Assembly: GCF_007744255.1 (NCBI RefSeq)
Contig: NZ_CP036267.1
Location: forward strand, 2,359,500 to 2,423,499
Direction of reading: 5' to 3'
Length of the DNA stretch: 64,000 nucleotides
Source of the DNA: Thalassoglobus polymorphus
GTDB taxonomy: Bacteria > Planctomycetota > Planctomycetia > Planctomycetales > Planctomycetaceae
This document shows, piece after piece, positions 1-8,149 of the stretch (its first letter is position 1; every line of letters starts with the position of its first letter). The position numbers and the translations under genes are program-made. The notes below the pieces were generated by a model. That model was not told the origin of the DNA. It saw nothing but the letters and a program-made list of their open reading frames with translations, and searched no databases.

Positions 1-65
1 TGAGCCTTCTTAGTCTCGTGATCGCGAAAATTTCTGTGGGAGTGTACGAACGATGTCTCAACTCC

Positions 66-1592
66 ATGGATGTTAGGAAGCGAAGCCGAAATTCGATCCG
101 TTGGATGAAAGTGTCAGTTCATCAAAATCGTGGCTGGTTGCTGGGGCTGACGTTCTTTTCTTTCATACTTCGTTGGTCGCATTTGCATGATCCGATTCGA
201 TTCGATGAGGCTCACACGTTCCTCACGTATGCAAAATCCCCATGGTTTGTGGGGATTTCGTTGTATCAGGATCCTAACAACCATGTGTTTAACACGTTGC
301 TGATCCATTGCTCGACCACGATATTCGGCAATGCAGAATGGGCCATCCGCTTGCCAGCCTTTTTCGCTGGAGTGTTACTTGCACCGCTGACATTCTTGGC
401 AGGCCGGATCACTGTTAGTCGAGATGCAGGGATCGCTGCCGGGGTGTTGGTTGCTGTTTCATCGGCACTGATCGAGTATTCAGGGCTGGGACGTGGATAC
501 ACCCTGATTTGCTGTCTCACGATGCTGAACATCTTGTTCGCTGTTCGCATTTTGCGGAATCAAACTGGCTGGGAATGGTGGTTATTGACGTTCTGTTCAG
601 CTCTCGGATTGTGGTCAATCCCGGTCATGGTCTATTCGAATATTCTCGTTTGGGGCTGGCTTCTGTATCAGGGAATGCTTGCTTCTCGCAGAAAATCTCG
701 CAGAAAACTTCATCGACTGCGATTCATGAGGAGATGGTCGACCGCTGTTGGGGTGACATGCCTGCTTGCACTCGGATTTTACCTTCCCGTCATTGCCACT
801 TCCGGGGTACATTCATTGACAGGTCAAGGATTTGTTCAAGAGACATCATTGAGTGAGTTTTTGATGTCGCTGGTCAACGGACTTGTGGAAGGACTCTCTT
901 TCTGGTTGCGAGACTGGTCTTTCCCTGCGGTTTTTCTTCTCTTTGGGCTGGGGACTATTGGGCTCGTGGCAGCGAAGTCAGTCAGGCAGAGCCTTGAACA
1001 GATTTTCGCCCTGTTGATTCCAGGAGCGATCTGTTTACTACTCCTCGTGTTTCAACGTGTCGTTCCGCCACCTCGTGTGGGGCTGTTTCTCATTCCCCTC
1101 TTCGCAATCTATTCCGGACGTGGGTATGCACTGCTTCTCTCTGGGAGGGAACGTCCGAGAAGGAATTTTTTGCGGGCTGTCTGGTTTGCGCTCATCGTGA
1201 TTTTGCCGGTCATGCAGCAACTCCAGCACCGGTCTATTCGCAATTCGAGTGAAACAGGGGTCTGCCCAGATGCGGCTGAAATCGTTCAGTTTCTTCAGCA
1301 GGAAATTGAAGCAGGTCACGTTGCCGCAAATGCTTCAATCATCACGGTCTCTCCTGCGAGTGCTCCGATTGTTTATTATTTCTCGCGAAACGATTCCTCT
1401 CTCGAATATTTTTCTCGCCCGACGCGCGAAAACGCTCATGAATCGATTGTCGTTGTCGGTCATGGTGGTCAGCAATCGGTGAGTTCTGTACTCACAGAGC
1501 TGGGGATCAACGATTTGGTCGACTCCGATGACTTTGAGGTCTACAAACAATTTCAAACAGTGACGCTGTATCGTTTACCGAGCGAAAACTGA
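66..1592 (+). CDS. Membrane glycosyltransferase, GT39/ArnT-like
   Basis: This is a polytopic membrane protein of about 508 residues. It starts with a short basic N-terminus and a first membrane helix (WLLGLTFFSFIL). A loop follows with the acidic pair FDEAH near residue 47, the usual position of the catalytic Asp in GT39/ArnT/PMT-type GT-C enzymes that use polyprenyl-phosphate sugars. Eight to ten further hydrophobic helices run to about residue 390, and the C-terminal soluble part (ISRNDSSLEYFSRP region) is probably extracytoplasmic. The family assignment rests on this topology and motif; the sugar and acceptor are unknown. The start is uncertain: GTG at 18, ATG at 66 and ATG at 105 are all in frame and none has a good Shine-Dalgarno sequence. 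The gene lies at the window edge, so its upstream context is not visible. Confidence 0.7.
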   Translation: MDVRKRSRNSIRWMKVSVHQNRGWLLGLTFFSFILRWSHLHDPIRFDEAHTFLTYAKSPWFVGISLYQDPNNHVFNTLLIHCSTTIFGNAEWAIRLPAFFAGVLLAPLTFLAGRITVSRDAGIAAGVLVAVSSALIEYSGLGRGYTLICCLTMLNILFAVRILRNQTGWEWWLLTFCSALGLWSIPVMVYSNILVWGWLLYQGMLASRRKSRRKLHRLRFMRRWSTAVGVTCLLALGFYLPVIATSGVHSLTGQGFVQETSLSEFLMSLVNGLVEGLSFWLRDWSFPAVFLLFGLGTIGLVAAKSVRQSLEQIFALLIPGAICLLLLVFQRVVPPPRVGLFLIPLFAIYSGRGYALLLSGRERPRRNFLRAVWFALIVILPVMQQLQHRSIRNSSETGVCPDAAEIVQFLQQEIEAGHVAANASIITVSPASAPIVYYFSRNDSSLEYFSRPTRENAHESIVVVGHGGQQSVSSVLTELGINDLVDSDDFEVYKQFQTVTLYRLPSEN

Positions 1593-1797
1593 GATCAGTT
1601 GAGAGTGAGGAGAAAAATGCTAGAGGTCGGCTTTTGACGGTTGTAACGTTGAATTTCTTCAAGCCGATTCTAACTTCTCAGGATCACGTAAAGAGAATCA
1701 AGCATGTTCTCCGATGCGTCCGAACTCGATGATAAGGGAGTGCGCGGTCTACGCAGGCGACAGGCTTGCCCGAAATCTGACAGAACGGAGTGTAAGG

Positions 1798-2202
1798 ATG
1801 CGTAAGTTTGTCTTGTGTTTCTCAGTGATTTTTATTTGCTCAGGAACGTTTTCGAACGGTCTGAGTGCGAGTGATTCTCTAGATGCACTGGGATATAAAT
1901 TTCCCAAGCATCGATTCAGCCTGAAAAATCTGCGCCCACACTACGATGACCGGATGAAGGCTGTCATCCCGGCTGATCAACCGGTTCCCCGAAACTGGGT
2001 TGTCGTTGGACACCGATGCACACTTCTTCAAGTTAGCTCGACAACACACCAACTCTTGATTCAGAAGCTCCCGACTCGCCCAGGTACTGAGCTGACAATT
2101 TGGAAATGCCAGCCTCTGCCATTCGGTTGGGCTGTCCTTGAAGAATTCACTTCGAACCAGTTCCCTGGTAAGAACAACGCCTTGCGAATCCGCAAAATGT
2201 GA
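1798..2202 (+). CDS. Small exported protein of unknown function
   Basis: The protein has 134 residues and an N-terminal signal peptide (basic MRK, then FVLCFSVIFICSG, cleavage probably near residue 24). I chose ATG 1798 because AAGGA lies just upstream and it places the signal peptide at the N-terminus; an in-frame ATG at 1714 would add 28 residues with no signal-like character. The mature part is about 110 residues, basic, rich in Pro and Arg, with no motif I recognise. It may be a small SH3-like or beta-rich periplasmic domain, but that is a guess. It follows the glycosyltransferase by 205 bp in the same direction, too far to claim an operon. Confidence 0.6.
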   Translation: MRKFVLCFSVIFICSGTFSNGLSASDSLDALGYKFPKHRFSLKNLRPHYDDRMKAVIPADQPVPRNWVVVGHRCTLLQVSSTTHQLLIQKLPTRPGTELTIWKCQPLPFGWAVLEEFTSNQFPGKNNALRIRKM

Positions 2203-2343
2203 AATTTTTGTGGAAATTGACTCCGGTTTGAGGCGCTGATTGATCTGTCAAGATCGGTATGCGACTCCACTTTCTTACTGAATGAACTCTCTCACAGTTG
2301 AATTTCTCTTACTGTATAAGCTCTCTCGCATCGAAACGGGGCT

Positions 2344-2536
2344 GAGAGCAACTCCAGCAATCCAGCATTGGGCTTCAAGTTCTACCTCGTGGCGAACAGC
2401 ATTTTAACTAGAACTGATCCTGAAACTTGAAATTGCTCTCTCAAACGTTGAGGAAAGCGACCATTGCAGTAGTTTTTGGACTGGTTCTAGAGAAATGCGT
2501 TCCTCACGGGCACACAGTAGAACGAGCTACTCTAGA
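2344..2536 (+). repeat. Dispersed repeat family A, copy interrupted by a family B element
   Basis: The sequence around 2385-2405 (CTCGTGGCGAACAGCATTTT) and 2488-2510 (TAGAGAAATGCGTTCCTCAC) matches the two halves of the intact family A copy at 53758-53860. The halves are separated by a 77-bp family B element flanked by TA on both sides. The right end here is a diverged TAGAAC...CTACTCTA palindrome. The left boundary is approximate because the first 40 bases are diverged. Confidence 0.75.
2411..2487 (-). mobile_element. 77-bp MITE-like element (family B), nested in a family A repeat
   Basis: The element runs from GAACTGATCC to GGACTGGTTC, so its ends form an imperfect terminal inverted repeat (GAAC...GTTC). 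TA dinucleotides lie directly outside (2409-2410 and 2488-2489). Read on the minus strand it matches the copy at 63842-63918 at 69 of 77 positions by eye. TA target duplication is characteristic of IS630/Tc1-mariner elements, so I infer a non-autonomous derivative. No transposase is present in the window. Confidence 0.75.
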
Positions 2537-2537
2537 G

Positions 2538-2582
2538 TCATGAAAGCGACTTTTACGGGCACGACAAGCATCAAAAATGCTT
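2538..2582 (+). repeat. Family C repeat (A-related right-end unit)
   Basis: The core TCATGAAAGCGACTTTTACG followed by GGCACGACAAGCATC recurs at 4178 and 8038. Here it continues into a hairpin, CACGACAAGCAT pairing with ATGCTTATCGTG across a CAAAA loop, with one bulge. It shares ACGGGCAC and its general layout with the right half of family A, so it may be a diverged solo end of that family. Confidence 0.6.
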
Positions 2583-2772
2583 ATCGTGCTTGTGAAACGC
2601 GATTTACAGGGCTCTGCAGGGCTTTTCAGGCCATTCTTGCCTGTTCCTGTTTTCACACGCTCATCGGGCGAATCCACGTCTTGACAGAAATGTTGCCTCC
2701 TTCTACTTTTCATCATCTCAAGACCCGTAAAGACTTACGGTTATAAAGTTACAGCGAATGGAGTCGCTTCAA

Positions 2773-3975
2773 ATGTCGCACATTTTACCGATCGGCACAC
2801 AGCAAAACACGACACAGCCTGTCCCACTCATCGATTTGGTTGCTCAGTATCAAACCATTCGTGATGATGTTCAGGAGGCTGTTCAACGCGTTTTTGAAAA
2901 CCAGGCATTTGTTCTGGGAGATGAAGTCTCGAATTTCGAAAATCAAGTTGCTGAGTATTGTGATTCCACACATGCCATTGGATGTGCGTCAGGCAGCGAT
3001 GCACTTCTGCTGGCATTGATGGCACTCGAAATCGGTCCCGGTGATGAAGTGATCACCACGCCATACAGCTTCTTTGCGACTGCCAGTGCGATTGCGAGGA
3101 CTGGAGCAACTCCTGTCTTTGTTGATATCGATCCCGAGACTTACAATCTCAATACAGATCAAATTGAGCTCGCAATGACCCGAAGGACGAAGGCGATTAT
3201 GCCTGTCCACCTCTTCGGGCAATGTGCAGAAATGGATCCCATCTGGAGAATTGCAACTCAATATGGGCTTGCGATCATCGAAGATGCCGCCCAAGCGATT
3301 GGAGCTTCCTATCGTGGACGTAAAGCGGGTGTCCTTGGTTCCATCGGATGCTTCAGCTTCTTCCCCACAAAAAATCTGGGGGGAGCCGGCGATGGCGGGC
3401 TCGTGACCACAGATGACAAAGACCTTGCAGCTCGTCTCCGTCGCTTACGTGTTCACGGCGATGTTGGTGGGTACACCCATGTTGATGTCGGAATCAACAG
3501 CCGTTTGGACGCCCTGCAGGCAGCTGTTCTCGCTGTGAAGCTTCGACACCTCGATGCATGGTCTGACGCACGAAGAGAGAACGCTCAGCGGTATCAGGAA
3601 CTCTTCGCAGAGTTTGAACTCAGAGAGCGAGTTGGACTTCCAGAGCAAGTCGAAGAGCGGCATCATGTTTACAACCAGTTCACGATTCGTGTTTCGGGTG
3701 GTCAACGTGATGAAGTGTTGAAACGACTTCGCGAACGACAAGTCGGATGCTCCATTTATTATCCGAAGCCGCTTCACCTTCAAGAGTGCTTCTCAAACTT
3801 GCACTATGTTGAAGGAGATTTCCCGGAAGCTGAACGTGCTGCCGATGAAACTATCGCGCTGCCAATCTTCGCCGAACTCGGAGCTGAGCGTCAGCGAATT
3901 GTCGTAGAAAACATCCATCAAATCTTTGCTGAACTGGACGCCGAGTCATTCGTACCAGTTCGCCGAGCAGCATAA
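2773..3975 (+). CDS. DegT/DnrJ/EryC1/StrS-family PLP aminotransferase
   Basis: This 400-residue fold-type I aminotransferase belongs to the sugar aminotransferase family that transfers an amino group, usually from glutamate, to keto-sugars for cell-surface polysaccharide or nucleotide-sugar synthesis. The N-terminus has the family signature PLIDLVAQY. The substrate-loop sequence [11 protein letters not shown] and the acidic EDAAQAIGA (PLP-pyridine Asp) are present, and the Schiff-base lysine is K200 in [10 protein letters not shown]. Length is normal for the family. ATG 2773 is preceded by GGAG at 9 bp; ATG 2758 has no ribosome site. A strong terminator follows at 4003. No other sugar biosynthesis genes adjoin, so the exact substrate cannot be assigned. 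Confidence 0.9.
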   Translation: MSHILPIGTQQNTTQPVPLIDLVAQYQTIRDDVQEAVQRVFENQAFVLGDEVSNFENQVAEYCDSTHAIGCASGSDALLLALMALEIGPGDEVITTPYSFFATASAIARTGATPVFVDIDPETYNLNTDQIELAMTRRTKAIMPVHLFGQCAEMDPIWRIATQYGLAIIEDAAQAIGASYRGRKAGVLGSIGCFSFFPTKNLGGAGDGGLVTTDDKDLAARLRRLRVHGDVGGYTHVDVGINSRLDALQAAVLAVKLRHLDAWSDARRENAQRYQELFAEFELRERVGLPEQVEERHHVYNQFTIRVSGGQRDEVLKRLRERQVGCSIYYPKPLHLQECFSNLHYVEGDFPEAERAADETIALPIFAELGAERQRIVVENIHQIFAELDAESFVPVRRAA

Positions 3976-4002
3976 TTCTGCTGTTAAATTCATTAAGCGA
4001 CC

Positions 4003-4042
4003 AAAACTCTCCGCGATCGTCACGGTCTCGGAGAGTTTTTTT
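4003..4042 (+). terminator. Rho-independent terminator after the DegT-family gene
   Basis: AAAACTCTCCG (4003-4013) pairs perfectly with CGGAGAGTTTT (4029-4039). The stem is 11 bp with a 15-nt loop, followed by a run of seven T. Confidence 0.9.
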
Positions 4043-4177
4043 GTCATGTCTTCGCTGATTTCACGCTTAACACACATTCACTGAGCTTCTCGACATCCCC
4101 GAAAAAAACTTGCAAATCCCTATCGTGCTTCTTGAATCGGTCTTTGCAGTCAGCTTCGTGGTGAGTCTTTAATAGGG

Positions 4178-4220
4178 TGATGAAAGCAAGTTTTACGGGC
4201 ACCGCAAGTATGGAAAGTGA
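4178..4220 (+). repeat. Family C repeat copy
   Basis: TGATGAAAGCAAGTTTTACG followed by GGCACCGCAAGTATGGAAAG matches the family C core at 2538. It lies about 165 bp upstream of the OleB-like start. The rest of the 410-bp intergenic region holds only the preceding terminator. Confidence 0.6.
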
Positions 4221-4385
4221 TTTTGGTTCTCACTTTTCAGACATGTGAGGATAGCTCCGCAGAGCGGTTGGGAATACATTACGCTGCACACGAATGGTGC
4301 GTGCCGATTTCAGAAGTTGAACTTCCTGGATCACCGCACTGACTATCTTTCGACCATCCTGCATCAAGAATTTCCCCTTGTGAAT

Positions 4386-5300
4386 ATGACTCGTCTCCCT
4401 GATTCACTTCGTGAAGAATACCCTTTCGATCCGAAATCGACTGAGATCGATGGGCATCGCTATTCGTATATCGACGAAGGAACCGGCTCACCGATATTGA
4501 TGGTGCATGGGAATCCAAGTTGGAGTTTCGCTTGGAGGAATTTCATTAAGCACTTCTCAGCGAATCACCGTTGTCTTGCGGTCGACCATCTGGGGATGGG
4601 GCTTTCCGACAAACCACAGGATTACGCCTACACAATCGAGCAGCATATCAGCAATCTTTGTTCGCTGATTGAACGTCTCGATCTGCAGAGCGTCACGCTT
4701 GTCGGGCACGACTGGGGCGGCTGTATCGGGATGGGAGCGGCTGGGCGGATGCCGGAACGATTTTCTCGTTTCGTGATGATGAACACCGCCGCATTTCGGT
4801 CACAGGAAATTCCATTTCGAATTGCACTTTGCCGCATTCCCATGCTTGGAGCTGTTGGTGTCCGTGGTTTCAATCTCTTCGCAGGAGCTGCAGTTTTGCA
4901 GGCGATTGAGAAGAAAGACCGCATGACCGACACCATCAAGAAGGGATACCTCTTCCCTTATGACAATTGGGCAAATCGAATTGCGGTACATCGCTTCGTT
5001 CAGGAAATTCCGTTAAAGGAATCTCACTCGACCTACAAAACATTGGTTGATGTTGAAGCCGGATTGAGCCAATTCGCTGACCATCCGTTTCTGCTTCCTT
5101 GGGGCGAGAAAGACTGGTGCTTCACCACAAACTTCCTGGACGATTGGGAGAAACGTTTCCCGAAGGCTGACGTGTTACGTATTCCTGACGCCGGGCACTA
5201 CGTTTTTGAAGATGCACACGAAGTCATCCTCCCCAGCATGGAGGAATTCTTCTCCAGTCATCCTCTTTCAGGAGCGAAATCGGACACACCTTCAACTTGA
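4386..5300 (+). CDS. Alpha/beta hydrolase, haloalkane dehalogenase/OleB type
   Basis: This 304-residue alpha/beta hydrolase has the haloalkane-dehalogenase signatures. HGNPSW at residue 41 forms the oxyanion or halide-binding region, the nucleophile Asp109 lies in GHDWGG, and the catalytic His271 lies in DAGHYVFED. Several segments (DHLGMGLSDKP, NTAAF, YDNWANRIAVHRFVQ) are closer, from memory, to OleB, the beta-lactone decarboxylase of long-chain olefin synthesis, than to classical dehalogenases. The oleA, oleC and oleD partners are not in the window, so a dehalogenase or other hydrolase role remains open. I chose ATG 4386, which gives the family N-terminus (DSLREEYPFDP); a GTG start at 4245 would add 47 unlikely residues. 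It converges with the gene ending at 5324. Confidence 0.75.
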   Translation: MTRLPDSLREEYPFDPKSTEIDGHRYSYIDEGTGSPILMVHGNPSWSFAWRNFIKHFSANHRCLAVDHLGMGLSDKPQDYAYTIEQHISNLCSLIERLDLQSVTLVGHDWGGCIGMGAAGRMPERFSRFVMMNTAAFRSQEIPFRIALCRIPMLGAVGVRGFNLFAGAAVLQAIEKKDRMTDTIKKGYLFPYDNWANRIAVHRFVQEIPLKESHSTYKTLVDVEAGLSQFADHPFLLPWGEKDWCFTTNFLDDWEKRFPKADVLRIPDAGHYVFEDAHEVILPSMEEFFSSHPLSGAKSDTPST

Positions 5301-5323
5301 GACGCCTTCACTTTTCGGCGTTC

Positions 5324-7108
5324 TCATTTCGAGATGGCAGTACCGATTCCACTTCGGCCATAACCATCTCCACAGTAAAAGAGGCGAAGCTTATCGCCCT
5401 CGCGGATAACGGTCGGGTATTCGACCATCTGTTTTTCCCAACCTTTTCCCGTTGGGGCAAGTTGCAGGTTGTCTCCTTCGTTCTTGCCACGTCGCCAGTG
5501 AATTCCGTCTGCGGACTCAGCATAGCAAATTGAGTAGTACCCCCAGCGTGAACCGATGGCGGAGTACCACATTCGAAATGAACCATCTTTCTCCTGGTGT
5601 ACGACCGGACCTGCGACAGCAATGTCTTCATAGTTGCGGTTTGGGTCACGCAACATCACTGCTCCTTTTTTTTCCCAGTTGATTCCATCGTCTGAGACGG
5701 CCAGACAGATCACTTTCTGTTGATTCAAATCGTGTCGAACACCTGTTGTTGGACAACCGGTGTAGTAGAAGTGCCATTGTTGAGCCCCGTCCGGTTGAGT
5801 GACTTTCAGCACCGATCCCCCAGCGATTCCAATGGCATCCGGAGTGCCCGGCTCTCCACTTGGTGCGAGCACTGGCGTTTCTCCATGCCGTGTCCAGTCG
5901 AGACCATTTTGGCTCGACGCCAGTCCGATACCTGGAAAAGAACTCAATCCCGATCCACGTCCCGCGTTCCCGGTATAGTAGAGATGCCAACGACTGTCAT
6001 CCATCTTCACAGCATGCGGCAGCACGCACCAAATCGCATCAAATGAACCAGCTGGACCGTTCTTGAACAACGGGCCTTTTCGCTCCCACTGAGTGACATC
6101 ATCAACCGCAGCGGTTGCGACTCCAATCGTATGCCTGCTGTGATCGTTGCCGCCTCCGTAGTACAGCTTGTATGAGTTGCCCGATCGAACGACCCAGGGG
6201 TTCATACAACGAGTCGAATCAAATGTTCCCTCTCCCTTACGAGGTGGAAGAACTGGGTTGTTTTCGTTTCGAATCCACTCAACTGGCTGTTTCAATTCTG
6301 CATATGCCTCGGAATTCGAGAGCTGCATTTTGACCACTTCTTTTGATTTGCGGACGATTCCGTAAAGCGTTCCGATGTCGCTGTGATCCCAGGCGATTCC
6401 CTGTCCAGCGATCGGGGCGGGAACCGTCGAGAGGTATTCCAACTCTCCGGGTTGTTCAGGAACTTTTAGAACATATAACTCGGCATGATCGTGTCCGGTC
6501 ACAAATAGATTCCCATTGGGGCCGAAAGAGCCGCCTGAATTACTATTTGGTCGAAAGCGTTTCAGAACCGTCTCAGGAAAACTCCATCGGCCTGTCTCTT
6601 CCCAGTCGTTGTTGTATCGGGCCAGGAATGTTTGATGAACTTCGTCGTCATAGAATGCAAAGACAATCCACCACGCGTCTTGATGTCGTTCAATCCAGTT
6701 GATGGCTCCGTCGCTGATTTCGAACGTACGGCTTGCGACATGTGTAAGCGTGTCCGTTGAATATATTTCGACGGAATTTTTCAGAGGAGATTTCGGCCAA
6801 TTCGAGTTGGCACAATACAACTTTCCATCAAGCACGGTTCCACTATTTAAGTGCAAAACGTTCGAACCATCCGGAGCTGACCACTCGCCGATTTTCTTTG
6901 AGGTTCCCTTTTCGTATCTGGCAATTGTGCGGTTGGCGATGGCATAGAACGATGAAGAATCGACCGCGACTGCCTGATGGGCTTCAGGAATGTGAACTCT
7001 CCGTAACTCCCGAAATGAGATCTCAGCTGCATTACTAACAGAAGCGAGAAATAACAATATTAGAAGGGAGTGGGTGAGTCGCAAAACGTATGTCTTCATC
7101 GTCTTCAT
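5324..7108 (-). CDS. Exported two-domain beta-propeller, GH43/GH32-like C-terminal half
   Basis: The 594-residue protein begins with a clear signal peptide (SLLILLFLASVSNAAE). Residues 30-270 form a region of WD/NHL-like repeats (AVAVDSSSFYAIA, LDGKLYCANSNW, GQGIAWDHSDIG). Residues 285-594 contain repeated YYGG/YYTG/WYSA blade motifs (YKLYYGGGND, WHLYYTGNAG, WHFYYTGCPT, FRMWYSAIGS, LRLFYCGDGY) typical of five-bladed GH32/43/62/68/130 folds. I cannot place catalytic acids with confidence, so it is either a glycosidase or a carbohydrate-binding propeller. GAGG lies 5 bp before the ATG at 7108. It is a lone gene, convergent with the OleB-like gene, consistent with planctomycete polysaccharide processing. 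Confidence 0.65.
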   Translation of the reverse strand: MKTMKTYVLRLTHSLLILLFLASVSNAAEISFRELRRVHIPEAHQAVAVDSSSFYAIANRTIARYEKGTSKKIGEWSAPDGSNVLHLNSGTVLDGKLYCANSNWPKSPLKNSVEIYSTDTLTHVASRTFEISDGAINWIERHQDAWWIVFAFYDDEVHQTFLARYNNDWEETGRWSFPETVLKRFRPNSNSGGSFGPNGNLFVTGHDHAELYVLKVPEQPGELEYLSTVPAPIAGQGIAWDHSDIGTLYGIVRKSKEVVKMQLSNSEAYAELKQPVEWIRNENNPVLPPRKGEGTFDSTRCMNPWVVRSGNSYKLYYGGGNDHSRHTIGVATAAVDDVTQWERKGPLFKNGPAGSFDAIWCVLPHAVKMDDSRWHLYYTGNAGRGSGLSSFPGIGLASSQNGLDWTRHGETPVLAPSGEPGTPDAIGIAGGSVLKVTQPDGAQQWHFYYTGCPTTGVRHDLNQQKVICLAVSDDGINWEKKGAVMLRDPNRNYEDIAVAGPVVHQEKDGSFRMWYSAIGSRWGYYSICYAESADGIHWRRGKNEGDNLQLAPTGKGWEKQMVEYPTVIREGDKLRLFYCGDGYGRSGIGTAISK

Positions 7109-7641
7109 GAATCCTCATCCGGATGATTTTTCTTGTGTCAGTTCTGATGAAAAGTTTACGGCGCTTTCCAATCTTTCGCTATGGCGGCAACTGTCGCTGT
7201 TCCAAGTCTCTGCAAATTCATTTCGAGCAGTTCCACGATTGGCCTGAATGATCTGCCTTGTGGTGAGCAGCCTATCAGGTCATGGAAGTCATCTTCACAG
7301 CTATGACATGCACTGATAATGCACGAATCACTCATGGATTATTTTGAGATGGCTTCTTGCGGGATCGCATTTGATTTTCGTCATTATCGAAACGCAACTC
7401 AGGTTGATGATCGATCTTGCTGAGTGCCTATCCACCAATTTTTTGATGAGGTGCTCAATTCACAAATGCAGAAGAGTTCAGTTTCCCAGATAAACACCTG
7501 ATGACACTGCAAATTCAGGGCATGTTGCTCGATTGGCATGAAGTCTGCGTTAGTGAACCTCAAAGTCTTTTGATTCGCAATTCATACTGCGTTCGAAATG
7601 GCTTGAACATCTATGACTTAAATAAGACTGAAATCAAATTG

Positions 7642-7718
7642 AAACCAAACTGGAAGCTTGCCGGAGAATCACTCTTCTCATTGTTTGAGAGAGCAAGTTC
7701 AGGTTTCAGGATCAGTTC
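7642..7718 (+). mobile_element. Degenerate 77-bp family B element
   Basis: The right half, TTTGAGAGAGCAAGTTCAGG then TTTCAGGATCAGTTC, matches family B closely. The left half (AAACCAAACTGGAAGC) is diverged but keeps the 77-bp length. The element ends 30 bp before the Pmp3-like start and so lies in that gene's leader. The rest of 7109-7641 shows no gene or structure that I can support. Confidence 0.6.
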
Positions 7719-7747
7719 AAAAAATCACGACCAGAGAAAGGGTTGTC

Positions 7748-7930
7748 ATGAAAGAGCAAACAGTCACAGCAACAGACCCAATCAAACTCGTTGCAGCAGT
7801 TCTACTACCACCGTTAGGGGTCGCAATGGAAGTTGGTCTCTCCGGACAGTTTTGGTTGAATGTCTTGTTGACCCTCTTCTTTTGGGTTCCAGGAATGATC
7901 CACGCCTTTTACATCATACTGACCCGATAA
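7748..7930 (+). CDS. YqaE/Pmp3-family small membrane protein
   Basis: This 60-residue protein has the two-helix layout and sequence hallmarks of the YqaE/Pmp3 (UPF0057) family. These are a first helix with LLPPLGVAMEVG, a short turn with FWLN, and a second helix LLTLFFWVPGMIHAFYIIL. Family members are small inner-membrane proteins linked to membrane-potential, salt and cold stress; the biochemical role is not known. ATG 7748 is preceded by an AGAGAAAGGG purine run. It is an isolated gene, with a family B element just upstream and a family C copy downstream. Confidence 0.85.
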   Translation: MKEQTVTATDPIKLVAAVLLPPLGVAMEVGLSGQFWLNVLLTLFFWVPGMIHAFYIILTR

Positions 7931-8037
7931 AGCATTATTTACTGGGCCGTGAAGCAAGCTGCAAGTTCGGCGTTTTTCCGCGAGGGCAATTTGAATGTTG
8001 CGTTCATGTTTCTACTCGCAGCGAGCCATCTATGAAG

Positions 8038-8084
8038 TCATGTAAAAAAACTTCATGGGCATGACAAGCATCTAAATTGCTCTA
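8038..8084 (+). repeat. Family C repeat copy ending like family A
   Basis: TCATGTAAAAAAACTTCATG followed by GGCATGACAAGCATC matches the family C core, then runs into AAATTGCTCTA, the right end of family A. This copy therefore links the two families. It ends 66 bp before the YihY start. Confidence 0.6.
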
Positions 8085-8149
8085 GTTGTTCAATCGATCG
8101 TATCGTTCCTGCCACTTTCCTTCAGAAGCGAGTTCACACGAGAATACCG

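Noticed and set aside
2495-2746. Plus-strand open frame of 83 codons upstream of the DegT-family gene
   Set aside because: Its first third is repeat sequence (families A and C) that also occurs non-coding elsewhere, and it has no protein-like features.
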